Origin: an uncultured Beijerinckiaceae bacterium
GTDB lineage: Bacteria; Pseudomonadota; Alphaproteobacteria; Rhizobiales; Beijerinckiaceae
Assembly (NCBI GenBank): GCA_937863205.1
Contig: CALMGA010000213.1
Location: 1 to 41,320, forward strand
DNA: 41,320 nucleotides
Reading direction: 5' to 3'
The first letter of the stretch is position 1; every line of letters begins with the position of its first letter. Of this stretch, positions 1 through 9,081 are shown piece by piece. The position numbers and the translations under genes were made by a program. The notes beneath the pieces are model-generated. The model saw only the letters and a program-made list of their open reading frames with translations. It did no database searches and was not told the DNA's origin.

Positions 1-186
1 TCGCGGCAGATGGCGGCGCAGCGCGGGCGCTGCCTCATCATCAACCTGCCGGGCAGGCCCACCTCGATCGCCACCTGTCTCGACGCCATCTTCGCCGCCG
101 TGCCCTATTGCCTCGACCTGATCGGCGCCGCCCGTTTGGAAACCGATCCGGCGGTGATGGTCGCCTTTCGCCCGAAAGGCGCGTAA
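1..186 (+). CDS. mog: Molybdopterin adenylyltransferase Mog, C-terminal fragment (5' end outside window)
   Basis: Only the last 61 codons are present, running from the window edge to a TAA stop. The segment contains the Mog/MoaB-type active-site signature LIINLPGRPTSI, followed by a CLDAIFAAVPYCLDLI helix and the ending VAFRPKGA, which closely matches the C-terminus of Mog proteins. Mog adenylates molybdopterin in the cytoplasm, before molybdate is inserted by MoeA. The start and upstream context cannot be seen. A second molybdenum-related cassette lies at 13.6-16.4 kb, but nothing in the sequence links the two. A MoaB-type paralogue is the alternative; the VPYC and FRPK features favour Mog. 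Confidence 0.85.
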   Translation, partial: SRQMAAQRGRCLIINLPGRPTSIATCLDAIFAAVPYCLDLIGAARLETDPAVMVAFRPKGA

Positions 187-332
187 GGCAGGCGGTGCAT
201 CGACGGCAGCCGTCGCACCGAGGCGGGGGCGGCGTGGCCGCGTCACCGGGCAGGGCACGAACGTTGCCTGCGTCGTGCCACCGACTTAGAACGGCTCGAC
301 CCTAGCCACCCGACGACGAGCGAGCTTGCTTT

Positions 333-3300
333 TTGGCCATTTCCGCCGCGATCACCCACCTGACGCACTACCGGTACGACCGCCCGGTCAACATCGGGCC
401 GCAGGTGATTCGCTTGCGGCCAGCGCCGCATTGCCGCACGCCGGTGCGGAGCTACGCGCTGCGGGTTTCGCCGGCCGATCATTTCATCAACTGGCAGCAG
501 GATCCGCACGGCAATTGGGTCGCCCGTTTCGTCTTCCCCAACAGGGCGCGGGAGTTGAAGATCGAAGTCGACCTTGCCGTCGACCTCGACGTCTACAATC
601 CCTTCGACTTCTTCGTCGAAGACTATGCGACCAACTTCCCGTTCCGCTACGAGCCGGACCTCGCCACCGACCTTGCCCCCTATCTCGAAGCCGAGCCGGC
701 CGGTCCCGAACTCGCCGCCTTCCTTCGCGACCTGCCGGACAGCAAGATTTCCACAGCCGATTTCCTCGTCGACCTCAACAGCCGCCTGTCGCGCCACGTC
801 CGCTACCTGATCCGGCTGGAGCCGGGCGTCCAGGAGCCGGAAGAAACGTTGGCCAAGCGCTCGGGCTCGTGCCGCGACTCGGCCTGGGCCCTCGTCCAGC
901 TGCTGCGCCATCTCGGCATCGCCGCCCGCTTCGTGTCGGGCTACCTCATCCAGCTGAAAGCCGACATCGATCCCGTCGACGGGCCGCAGGGCACCCGGGT
1001 CGATTTCACCGACCTGCACGCCTGGGCCGAGGCCTTCGTGCCCGGCGCCGGCTGGATCGGCCTCGACGCCACCTCCGGCCTGCTCTGCGCCGAGGGCCAC
1101 ATCCCCGTCTGCGCCACGCCGCACTACCGCTCGGCCGCGCCGATCTCGGGCCTCGTCGACTACGCCGAAGTGACCTTCGCCTACGACATGCAGGTGCGGC
1201 GCATCGCGGAAACGCCGCGCATCTCGCTGCCGTTCGCCGACGAAGCGTGGGTCGAACTCGACCGCCTCGGCGAGAAGGTCGATGCCGATCTCGTCGCGCA
1301 GGACGTCCGCCTGACGATGGGCGGCGAGCCGACCTTCGTGTCCATCGACGACTTCGAGGCGCCGGAATGGAACAGCGCCGCCGTTGGTGAAACCAAGCAG
1401 GGATTCGCCGATCGCCTGACCCGCCGCCTGCGCGCCCGCTTCGCGCCGGGCGGCATGCTGCACTATGGGCAAGGCAAGTGGTATCCCGGCGAAACGCTGC
1501 CGCGATGGGCCTTCGCCCTGTACTGGCGGCGCGACGGCAAGCCGATCTGGAGCAACCCCGACCTGATCGCGGCGGTGCCGCGCACCCTGACGGCTGAAGA
1601 GAAGGCGAAGGCGCCCGAGCCGCCGGCCGCCGCCGAAGGCCTGCGGGCCAAGGCCGAGGCCTTTGCCGCCGGCATCGCCCGCAACCTGGGTGTGGAACCC
1701 GGCACCCTGCTGCCGGCCTACGAGGATGCCGCGAGCTGGCTGCTGCGCGAAGGCAACCTGCCCGACAACGTATCGCCGATCGACCCGAAGATCGACGATC
1801 CCGAAGAGCGCAACCGGATGATCCGCACCTTTACGCGCGGCCTGTCGGTGCCGTCGGGCTACGTGCTGCCGGTGCAGCGCTGGAACACCCGGGCTCAGCC
1901 GGACGGGCGCTGGACCAGCGAGCTTTGGCGGTTGCGCCGGGGGCACCTGTTCCTGGTGCCCGGCGATTCCCCGGTCGGCTATCGCCTGCCGCTGTCGAGC
2001 CTGCCGCATGTTCCGCCGGCGTCCTACCCCTTCATCAACGACGCCGACCCGACCCGTCCGCTGGGTGATCTGCCCGATCCGGCGGACCTGCGCGCCGCCG
2101 CGCCGGCGGCCGCCACCCTGCCGTTCGAGCGCATGAGCGTGCCGCCGCGGCACCCCGGTGAGCCGACCTCGCCGAAGGTGGAGATCGACGGCGCCGTGCG
2201 CACCGCCGTGTCGGTGGAGCCGCGCGATGGCGTCATCTGCGTTTTCATGCCGCCGGTGAAGGCGCTGGAAGACTATCTGGAGCTGCTGGCGGCGGTGGAG
2301 GCCACCGCCGCCGAACTCGGCCTGCCCGTGCACGTCGAAGGCTATCCCCCGCCCCTCGACCCGCGCCTCGACGTCATCAAGGTGACGCCCGATCCCGGCG
2401 TGCTGGAAATCAACGTGCAGCCGGCCAACAGCTGGCGCGAGGCGGTGGCCATCACCCGCGGCCTGTACGAGGACGCGAGGGCGTGCCGCCTGGGCGCCGA
2501 CAAGTTCATGACCGACGGCCGCCACACCGGCACCGGCGGCGGCAACCACGTCGTGCTCGGTGGCGCCACGCCGGCCGATTCGCCGTTCCTGCGCCGGCCG
2601 AACCTGCTCAAGAGCTTCGTCCTGTACTGGCAACGCCATCCCTCGCTGTCGTACCTCTTCGCGGGGCTGTTCATCGGGCCGACGAGCCAGGCGCCGCGCG
2701 TGGACGAAGCGCGCCACGACGGTCTCTACGAGCTGGAGATCGCCCTCGCGCAGGTGCCGAAGCCCGGCGAGGCCTGCCCGCTCTGGCTGATCGACAGGCT
2801 GTTCCGCAACATCCTGGTCGACGTCACCGGCAACACCCACCGCGCCGAGATCTGCATCGACAAGCTGTACTCGCCCGACGGGCCGACCGGGCGGCTGGGC
2901 CTCATCGAGTTCCGCTCCTTCGAGATGCCGCCCGATGCCCGCATGAGCCTCGCCCAGCAGTTGCTGCTGCGCGCCTTCGTCGCCTGGTTCTGGCGGCAGC
3001 CGCAGGACGGCTCCTTCGTGCGCTGGGGCACGGTGCTGCACGACCGGTTCATGCTGCCGCACTTTGTTTGGGCGGATTTCCTCGGCGTGCTCGCCGACCT
3101 CCGCGCGGCCGGCACCGACATCGACCCGGCGTGGTTCGAGGCGCAGCGCGAGTTCCGCTTCCCGTTCTGCGGCACGGTGGAGGCGGGCGGCGTGCGGCTG
3201 GAGCTGCGCCAAGCCCTGGAGCCCTGGCACGTTCTCGGCGAGACCGGGGCGCTCGGCGGCACCATCCGCTACGTCGACGCCTCCATGCAGCGCCTGCAGG

Positions 3301-3707
3301 TGCAGGTCGAGGGCTTCGTGCCAGGCCGGCACTTGATCGCCTGCAACGGACGCCCTCTGCCGATGACGGGAACCGGCCGCGGCGGGCAGGCGGTCGCCGG
3401 CGTGCGTTTCAAGGCGTGGCAGCCGGCCGACGGCCTGCATCCGACGATCCCGCCGCATACGCCGCTCACCTTCGACATCTACGATCAATGGTCCGGGCGC
3501 TCGCTGGGCGGCTGCACCTATCACGCCGCCCATCCCGGCGGTCGCAGCTACGACACCTTCCCGGTCAACGCCTTCGAGGCGGAAGCGCGCCGCCTCGCGC
3601 GCTTCGAGGCGAGCGGACACACGCCCGGCGTCTTCGCCGTGCGGCCGGAAACGCCCAATCCCGACTTCCCCCTGACGCTCGACCTGCGCCGCGTGCACCA
3701 CGGCTAG
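333..3707 (+). CDS. Transglutaminase-like protein fused to DUF2126 (predicted amidoligase)
   Basis: This 1124-residue protein starts at TTG 333 with only a weak upstream purine stretch. Residues 1-90 resemble the bacterial transglutaminase N-terminal domain. A transglutaminase-like cysteine peptidase core follows, with the apparent triad C180 (in [10 protein letters not shown]), H229 (DLHAWAE) and D245 (WIGLDATSG). From about residue 326 (LTMGGEPTF) to the end it matches DUF2126 (COG4196), including [16 protein letters not shown] and [12 protein letters not shown]. Comparative genomics by Iyer, Aravind and colleagues placed such proteins in predicted amidoligase/peptide-modification systems; I know of no established substrate. 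It heads a three-gene co-directional cluster and ends 19 bases before the next gene. No signal peptide is seen, so it is probably cytoplasmic. Family assignment is firm; activity is inferred. Confidence 0.92.
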   Translation: MAISAAITHLTHYRYDRPVNIGPQVIRLRPAPHCRTPVRSYALRVSPADHFINWQQDPHGNWVARFVFPNRARELKIEVDLAVDLDVYNPFDFFVEDYATNFPFRYEPDLATDLAPYLEAEPAGPELAAFLRDLPDSKISTADFLVDLNSRLSRHVRYLIRLEPGVQEPEETLAKRSGSCRDSAWALVQLLRHLGIAARFVSGYLIQLKADIDPVDGPQGTRVDFTDLHAWAEAFVPGAGWIGLDATSGLLCAEGHIPVCATPHYRSAAPISGLVDYAEVTFAYDMQVRRIAETPRISLPFADEAWVELDRLGEKVDADLVAQDVRLTMGGEPTFVSIDDFEAPEWNSAAVGETKQGFADRLTRRLRARFAPGGMLHYGQGKWYPGETLPRWAFALYWRRDGKPIWSNPDLIAAVPRTLTAEEKAKAPEPPAAAEGLRAKAEAFAAGIARNLGVEPGTLLPAYEDAASWLLREGNLPDNVSPIDPKIDDPEERNRMIRTFTRGLSVPSGYVLPVQRWNTRAQPDGRWTSELWRLRRGHLFLVPGDSPVGYRLPLSSLPHVPPASYPFINDADPTRPLGDLPDPADLRAAAPAAATLPFERMSVPPRHPGEPTSPKVEIDGAVRTAVSVEPRDGVICVFMPPVKALEDYLELLAAVEATAAELGLPVHVEGYPPPLDPRLDVIKVTPDPGVLEINVQPANSWREAVAITRGLYEDARACRLGADKFMTDGRHTGTGGGNHVVLGGATPADSPFLRRPNLLKSFVLYWQRHPSLSYLFAGLFIGPTSQAPRVDEARHDGLYELEIALAQVPKPGEACPLWLIDRLFRNILVDVTGNTHRAEICIDKLYSPDGPTGRLGLIEFRSFEMPPDARMSLAQQLLLRAFVAWFWRQPQDGSFVRWGTVLHDRFMLPHFVWADFLGVLADLRAAGTDIDPAWFEAQREFRFPFCGTVEAGGVRLELRQALEPWHVLGETGALGGTIRYVDASMQRLQVQVEGFVPGRHLIACNGRPLPMTGTGRGGQAVAGVRFKAWQPADGLHPTIPPHTPLTFDIYDQWSGRSLGGCTYHAAHPGGRSYDTFPVNAFEAEARRLARFEASGHTPGVFAVRPETPNPDFPLTLDLRRVHHG

Positions 3708-3726
3708 CGATGGCGGAGCGACGGGA

Positions 3727-6267
3727 ATGACGCGCAACGACGGCGGCGGAGCGATCGACGGCGCACAAGCGTCGCTGACGCAGCTGCCCGGCTTTTCCGA
3801 CCTCGACGAGATCGTGGCACGATACCGCCGCCTGCCGGGAGTGCCTGACGAGTTCCTCGCGGCCGATGGCTCGCCCCGGCCGGCTTGGCTGCGCGTGATC
3901 GCGCGGCTGGTCGAGATCGGGCCGCAGGAAATGCAGCGGCGGTTCGCCAGCGCCGATCGCCACATCCGCGACTCCGGCGCCTCCTACCGGCCCTACGGCG
4001 GCGCCATGGAGCAGAGCTGGCCGATCGGGCATCTGCCGCTGCTGATCGCATCCGAGGAGTGGCGCCACATGGCCGCCGGCGTCGCCCAGCGCGCCGAGCT
4101 GATGGAAGCCGTGCTCGCCGACATCTACGGCGAGGGTCGACTGATCGCGGAGGGCGCCGTGCCGGCCTCGGCCATCGCCGGCTGCCCGGACTACCTCCAG
4201 CCGATGACCGGCGCCCTCCGGCGCGGCGAGCGGCACCTCCATCTGTACGCCGCCGACCTCGGCCGCGGCCCGGACGGCAAGTGGTGGGTGCTGGGCGACC
4301 GCACGCAGGCGCCCTCGGGCACAGGCTACGCCCTGGCCAACCGCCTTGTCCTGTCGCGCACCTTTCCCTACCTCTACCGCAACCTCAACGTCGAGCGGCT
4401 GGCACCCTTCTTCGACGCCTTTCGCGCCGGGCTCGCCGCCCACGCGAGCCGCAGCGATCCCCGCATCTGCCTGCTCACGCCGGGATCCTTCAACGAGACC
4501 TACTTCGAACAGGCCTACCTCGCCCGCTATCTCGGCCTGCTGCTGGTCGAGGGCGGCGACCTCACTGTGCGCGACGGTGTCGCCCACGTGCGCACCATCG
4601 CCGGCCTGAAACGCGCCGACGTCATCCTGCGTCGCATCGACTCCGACTTCGCCGACCCTCTCGAACTCAACGCCCGCTCCTGCCTCGGCGTCCCCGGCCT
4701 CGTCGAGGCGGTTCGCACCGGCGGCGTGACGCTGGCCAACGCGCTGGGGTCCGGCGTCGTCGAAACCCCGGTGATGATGAGCTTCATGCCCGGCCTGTGC
4801 CGCCGCGTGCTCGGCGAGGAGCTGAAGCTGCCCAACATCGCGACCTGGTGGTGCGGGCAGTCGAGGGAGCGCAAGGCCGTGCTCGATCGGATGGACGAGA
4901 TGGCGCTGGCCGGCGCCTTCGGCGACGCGCTGCCCGGCGCCGAGCGATACCAGTCGGTGATCGGCGCCACCTTGAGCGCGCCCAACAAGGCGAAGCTGCG
5001 CGACGCGATCGCGCGACGCGGCATCGACTATGTCGGGCAGGAAGTGGTCAAGCTGTCGACAACGCCCGTCTGGCTCGACGGTCAGCTGCAGCCGCGCCCC
5101 TTCACACTTCGCGTCTTCGCCGCCCGCACGCCCGACGGCTGGACGGTGATGCCCGGCGGCTTCTGCCGGGTGTCGCACCGCCCCGACGTGCGCGCCGTGA
5201 TCATGGGCGCCGGCGCCGAGTCGGCCGATGTTTGGGTCATCGGCGACGAGCCGGTCGCGCAAACGACGCTTCTGCCGACCGAAGGCAGCCAGCGCATCCG
5301 CCGCGTCCTCGGCAACCTGCCGAGCCGGGCGGCCGACAACCTGTTCTGGTTCGGCCGCTATCTCGAACGGGCGGAAGCGGTGCTGCGGCTGGTGCGCGCC
5401 TATGCCGGCCGCCTGATCGAATTGAACTCGCCGCTCGCCGATGCGTCCTGGTCGGTGGAGCAGCTTGAGGGCCTGTTCGACGGAACCGGCGCGATCGAGC
5501 TGGAAAAGGTCACCACGGGAACGGCGCTCGCCGCCAACGCCTTGTTCAGCAAGTCGGACTTCGGCTCGGCATTCCGCCTGGTCGACGACGCCCGCCGCGC
5601 CGCCTCGACAGTGCGCGAGCGCTTGTCGCCCGATACGTGGCGCCTGATCGAGGACGCGCACACCATCCTCGACCGCGATCCCGGCCTCACCTTCGAGGAG
5701 GTCGACATCACCGACCGGGTCGAGGCGGCGCTGCGCCGCATGGCCGCCATTTCCGGCCTCGCCCAGGAGAACATGAACCGCGGCGCCGGCTGGCACCTGC
5801 TCGACCTCGGGCGTCGCATCGAGCGCGCCATCAACACCTGCCGCTTCGCCCGCCGCCTGATCTGCCCGGATGGCCGCGCGGAGGGCCTGGGCGTTCTGCT
5901 CGACCTCGTCGACTCGCAGATCACCTACCGTTCGCGCTACCTCGTCGGCCTGTCGCTGCCGCAGGTGCGCGACATGGTACTGCTCGATCCCTACAACCCG
6001 CGCTCGGTCGCCGCCCAGGTCGAGCGCATCGTGGAGCATCTCGGCAAGCTGCCCGGCCTCAACCAGGACGGCATGCTGGAAGCGCCGCAGCGCCTCGCTT
6101 TGGCGATCCACAGCGAACTCGCCACCGGCGTCGCCGCCGCCTTCGATACCTCGGCCGTCCTGTCAGTCGAGCGGCGCCTGCTCGATCTCGGCGATGCCAT
6201 CGGCACCCGCTACTTCCTGCACGGGGCAGCGGCCGTGCGGGCCGACAAGGCCGTGGGTTTGGCGTGA
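3727..6267 (+). CDS. Circularly permuted ATP-grasp protein fused to an alpha-E domain
   Basis: This 846-residue protein has two parts. Residues about 20-520 match the circularly permuted type 2 ATP-grasp family (DUF404/DUF407, COG2308): YRPYGGAMEQSWPIGHLPLL near residue 90, GDRTQAPSGTGYAL near 190, LLTPGSFNETYFEQAYLAR near 250, and a C-terminal RPFTLRVFAAR...MPGGFCRV stretch. Residues about 531-846 match the helical alpha-E domain (DUF403, COG2307), beginning LPSRAADNLFWFGRYLERAE. The two halves are separate genes in many genomes. ATP-grasp enzymes activate carboxylates as acyl phosphates for ligation; the alpha-E role is unknown. It sits between two transglutaminase-like genes, 19 bases after one and 27 before the other, which suggests one operon. 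The peptide or metabolite substrate cannot be deduced from the sequence. Confidence 0.92.
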   Translation: MTRNDGGGAIDGAQASLTQLPGFSDLDEIVARYRRLPGVPDEFLAADGSPRPAWLRVIARLVEIGPQEMQRRFASADRHIRDSGASYRPYGGAMEQSWPIGHLPLLIASEEWRHMAAGVAQRAELMEAVLADIYGEGRLIAEGAVPASAIAGCPDYLQPMTGALRRGERHLHLYAADLGRGPDGKWWVLGDRTQAPSGTGYALANRLVLSRTFPYLYRNLNVERLAPFFDAFRAGLAAHASRSDPRICLLTPGSFNETYFEQAYLARYLGLLLVEGGDLTVRDGVAHVRTIAGLKRADVILRRIDSDFADPLELNARSCLGVPGLVEAVRTGGVTLANALGSGVVETPVMMSFMPGLCRRVLGEELKLPNIATWWCGQSRERKAVLDRMDEMALAGAFGDALPGAERYQSVIGATLSAPNKAKLRDAIARRGIDYVGQEVVKLSTTPVWLDGQLQPRPFTLRVFAARTPDGWTVMPGGFCRVSHRPDVRAVIMGAGAESADVWVIGDEPVAQTTLLPTEGSQRIRRVLGNLPSRAADNLFWFGRYLERAEAVLRLVRAYAGRLIELNSPLADASWSVEQLEGLFDGTGAIELEKVTTGTALAANALFSKSDFGSAFRLVDDARRAASTVRERLSPDTWRLIEDAHTILDRDPGLTFEEVDITDRVEAALRRMAAISGLAQENMNRGAGWHLLDLGRRIERAINTCRFARRLICPDGRAEGLGVLLDLVDSQITYRSRYLVGLSLPQVRDMVLLDPYNPRSVAAQVERIVEHLGKLPGLNQDGMLEAPQRLALAIHSELATGVAAAFDTSAVLSVERRLLDLGDAIGTRYFLHGAAAVRADKAVGLA

Positions 6268-6294
6268 CCTTGCGCCACCAATGATGCCACTGAA

Positions 6295-7176
6295 ATGATC
6301 TACGACATCAAGCACGTCACGCTCTACGAGTACGGGTCCAGCGTCACCTACTCGAACTGCGCCCTGCGCCTGCTTCCGCGCGACGAGCCGGGGCAGGTGG
6401 TCTACGCCAGCGCGCTCGACATCGTGCCGGCGCCCGAACGCACGGCCGAGCGCATGTGCTTCTTCGGCAACCGCGTCACCTGGATCACCATCGAAACGGC
6501 GCACCGCTCGCTGACCGTCTCGACGAAGACATCCGTCGAGATCCACCGCGATCCGCCGCCGCCGGCGGAAACGACCGAGCCCTGGGAAACCGTGCGCGAC
6601 GCCGCCTTCGCCACGCGCGCGCTCGATCCCGACTCGCCGGCCCACTACATCCACGCCAGCCGCTTCGTTCCCCACCACCAGCCGGCGACGCTCTATGCCA
6701 GCGAGAGTTTCCCCCCGGCGCGGCCGGTACTGCAGGGCGCGGCGGATCTGATGGGCCGCATCCGTCGCGAGTTCCGCTACGACCCCAAGGCGACGGTCGT
6801 CTCCACCCCCCTTTCGGAGGCCTTCGCCAAGCGCCACGGCGTGTGCCAGGACTTCGCCCACATCATGATCTCCGGGCTGCGCGGGCTGGGGCTGCCGGCC
6901 CGCTACGTGTCGGGCTACATCCGCACCATCCCACCCCCCGGCAAGAAGCGGCTGGAGGGCGCCGATGCCACCCACGCCTGGGTCTCCGTCTGGTGCGGCG
7001 CGACCGTCGGCTGGGTCGGCCTCGACCCGACCAACAACATCATGATCGGCGACGATCACATCATCCTGGCCAAGGGTCGCGACTATGCCGACATTTCGCC
7101 CGTCGCCGGCATTATTCTCGGGTCCAAGGAACAGGATGTCGACGTCAAGGTCGACGTGATCCCGCGCGGCGAGTAG
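6295..7176 (+). CDS. Transglutaminase-like family protein
   Basis: This 293-residue protein starts at ATG 6295. It begins MIYDIKHVTLYEYGSSVTYS, typical of the bacterial transglutaminase N-terminal beta domain, and continues into a core with the apparent triad C184 (RHGVCQDFAH), H227 (DATHAWVSVW) and D244 (GWVGLDPTNN). Such proteins are usually encoded beside DUF2126 and ATP-grasp/alpha-E genes, as here, 27 bases after the fusion gene. In these systems they may act as amidases or peptidases that trim or transfer the product rather than as classical crosslinking transglutaminases; that is inference. No signal peptide or membrane segment is evident. A GC-rich inverted repeat at 7189-7203 (CCCGTC, loop CCG, GACGGG) lies just after the stop but has no T tract. 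Confidence 0.9.
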   Translation: MIYDIKHVTLYEYGSSVTYSNCALRLLPRDEPGQVVYASALDIVPAPERTAERMCFFGNRVTWITIETAHRSLTVSTKTSVEIHRDPPPPAETTEPWETVRDAAFATRALDPDSPAHYIHASRFVPHHQPATLYASESFPPARPVLQGAADLMGRIRREFRYDPKATVVSTPLSEAFAKRHGVCQDFAHIMISGLRGLGLPARYVSGYIRTIPPPGKKRLEGADATHAWVSVWCGATVGWVGLDPTNNIMIGDDHIILAKGRDYADISPVAGIILGSKEQDVDVKVDVIPRGE

Positions 7177-7279
7177 CCGACACCCGCACCCGTCCCGGAC
7201 GGGCCCACGGGTCGAACGCGGGTCGGGCGGGCCTCGGATCCGCCCGCGGCGCGACGACGACGTAGTCACGCACTTCGCA

Positions 7280-7859
7280 CTACAGGTTGTCGGCCTCGCC
7301 CTGGCGCTTCAAGGCCTCGGCCAGCAGGCTGGCGAGCAGGGGATGATCGGCGGTTCGCAGGCCGAACACCCGGCCAACGATCTGCTTCCGCATCCGTGCC
7401 GCCTCGGCCGACTGCTGGACGTTGCGGTTGATCCGATGGCTCGCAACCCTCTGCTGGCCGACATCGGCGCCGACGTTCCTCATGTCGCCACGCAACAGGT
7501 CGAAGGCCTGCAGCACCTCCTCGATGCCCATGGGCGTTCCTCCGATGAGGTTGCGGATTCCCGCCGTTTGCTGATGGATGTCGGCGTTCGCCGTCTCCGA
7601 CTGCACCGCCAGCGCCGTTGACCTCCGCGGCGACCACCGCGAAGCTGCGGCCAGCTTCGCCGGTCCGCGCCGGCTCGATCGTCATCGGCAGGCCGTCGGG
7701 CTGCAGGTCGCTCAACCGCTGGGTGATGTGGTGGCCGATGATGTCGCCTGCCGCCGGGGCTCCAAAGGCCTTGCAGCAGGCCACGTTGGCGTAGGCGATC
7801 TCGCCGTTGTACATGACAAAGGTCGGCGAGCTGAATTTATCGAGGGCGCGCGCCTTCAC
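7280..7859 (-). pseudogene. Remnant of a PAS-containing methyl-accepting chemotaxis protein (frameshift and internal deletion)
   Basis: Read on the minus strand from GTG 7859, the sequence encodes a short PAS-like segment (FVMYNGEIAYANVACCKAFG...IIGHHITQRL). It then jumps straight to the chemoreceptor hairpin tip IEPARTGEAGRSFAVVAAEV, so most of a normal receptor (membrane part, HAMP, first signalling helix) is missing. At about 7616 one extra base breaks the frame; ignoring it, the reading continues as ALAVQSETANADIHQQTAGI and later INRNVQQSAEAARMRKQ, typical of the second signalling helix, to a TAG at 7280. A sequencing error could explain the frameshift but not the deletion. No intact neighbouring chemotaxis gene is visible. 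Confidence 0.7.
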
Positions 7860-8107
7860 CGCTTCAACGCAGAACGTTGCAGCCGGGCGCGTCGCCTTGT
7901 CCAGCCCGCCAGCCTGCCGATATTTGAATCACTCGAACCAAAGCGAACGCTTGGCGGCAGCTTGCCGTCAAGTCACTGACCTGAAGCAAATGCCGGGGAT
8001 GCTACGTCCGTCTTCCTGGCGATGGCTCCGCGGCTCCGTGAAGACCTCAGGGCCATCCCTCGTCCCCCGCGCCGTCCGCTCTGGTGCTGCCCGGCCACCC
8101 TGGCGTG

Positions 8108-8809
8108 TCAAAATCCGGCCATGGACTGCAGGCCCTTGCGGTCGCGGACGATGTACAGGCTGCCCCGCCCGGCGATCAGCCCGCGCGTCTTCAACTCCTT
8201 GAGCGCGCGATTGGTGTGCACCGCGCTGAGGCCGAGGTGGTCGGCCATGTCGGTCTGCGTCAGGGCGCAGCGGATCGATCCGTCGAGGGCTTCGCCGTTC
8301 TGCTGCAGGCGAACGAGCAGATCGTACAACAGATCGGCGGTCCGCTCGCGCGCCGACCGTCGGCCGAGGTTGACGATCTGCCGGATCATGGCCGCGTTCT
8401 CCGCCAGCACTGCCGCCATCAGATAGTCGGCGATGGCCGGGCGCTCCCTCATCGCCCGCACGACCAGCTCGCGCCGCAGGATCGCGATCCGGCAGTCCGC
8501 CAAGGCCAGCACGCCGAAGGCCGCCTCGGCAGAGCCGATCGCGTCGAGATCGCACACATCGCCGGCGAGGAAGATCGGCCCGATCTGCCGCCGCCCGTCC
8601 GGCAGCAGCCGGTACTTGCAGGCCCAGCCCGACAGCAGAACGTGAAGGCACCCGCCCGCCGTATGCTCATCGACGATCTTTTCGCGCGGCACGACGCTCG
8701 TCACCGAGCGCGACGCCCACTCCGTGAGGAAGTCAACATCGTCTCCGGGAAGCGCGCAGCGCACCAGCCTGTTCCGGAAAAAATCGTTCAAAGCCACCAA
8801 GCCGTCCAT
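8108..8809 (-). CDS. Crp/Fnr-family transcriptional regulator
   Basis: From ATG 8809 the product is 233 residues, normal for the family. It has an N-terminal cyclic-nucleotide-binding-like beta roll (RKIVDEHTAGG-like stretch, CLHVLLSGWACKYRLLPDGR, IFLAGDVCDLDAIG), a dimerisation helix and a C-terminal winged helix-turn-helix (LTQTDMADHLGLSAVHTNRA, then LKELKTRGLI). No Fnr-type N-terminal cysteine cluster is seen, so an oxygen-sensing iron-sulfur centre is unlikely; the ligand is unknown. The frame stays open to an upstream ATG at 8929. I prefer 8809 because the domain begins soon after it and a GGAGG lies immediately upstream, although the spacing is very short. It is divergent from the MBL-fold gene, so either may be regulated from the shared spacer. 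Confidence 0.88.
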   Translation of the reverse strand: MDGLVALNDFFRNRLVRCALPGDDVDFLTEWASRSVTSVVPREKIVDEHTAGGCLHVLLSGWACKYRLLPDGRRQIGPIFLAGDVCDLDAIGSAEAAFGVLALADCRIAILRRELVVRAMRERPAIADYLMAAVLAENAAMIRQIVNLGRRSARERTADLLYDLLVRLQQNGEALDGSIRCALTQTDMADHLGLSAVHTNRALKELKTRGLIAGRGSLYIVRDRKGLQSMAGF

Positions 8810-9081
8810 TCCTCCGAGCCCAGCTCGACCATGCCGTAACGGCAAGGAAGCAGGGCGGGAAACGTTCGCGGCGATGCAAGAGATCAGCCGATAAATATCG
8901 CCAGTGTTGCCGGAAGAGAACGACGCCATATGAAAACCGTGTGAAGATTAAACATGGTTGCGGCACTTCGCCGTCGCGTCGCTCACTTCATCGTGATGTC
9001 GATTGGTGACGGCGCCGCCGGTCGCGTTCTCTTTCCCGTCGGGATAGAAGACGTCGCAAGCCCAGCGGATCGCTTCATCCT

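Noticed and set aside
243..3965. A 1240-codon open frame on the minus strand opposite the transglutaminase-DUF2126 gene
   Set aside because: It is Arg/Gly/Ala/His-rich with no recognisable domain, and it mirrors the codon pattern of the real gene on the plus strand. It is a GC-bias shadow, as is the 848-codon minus frame at 3565-6111.
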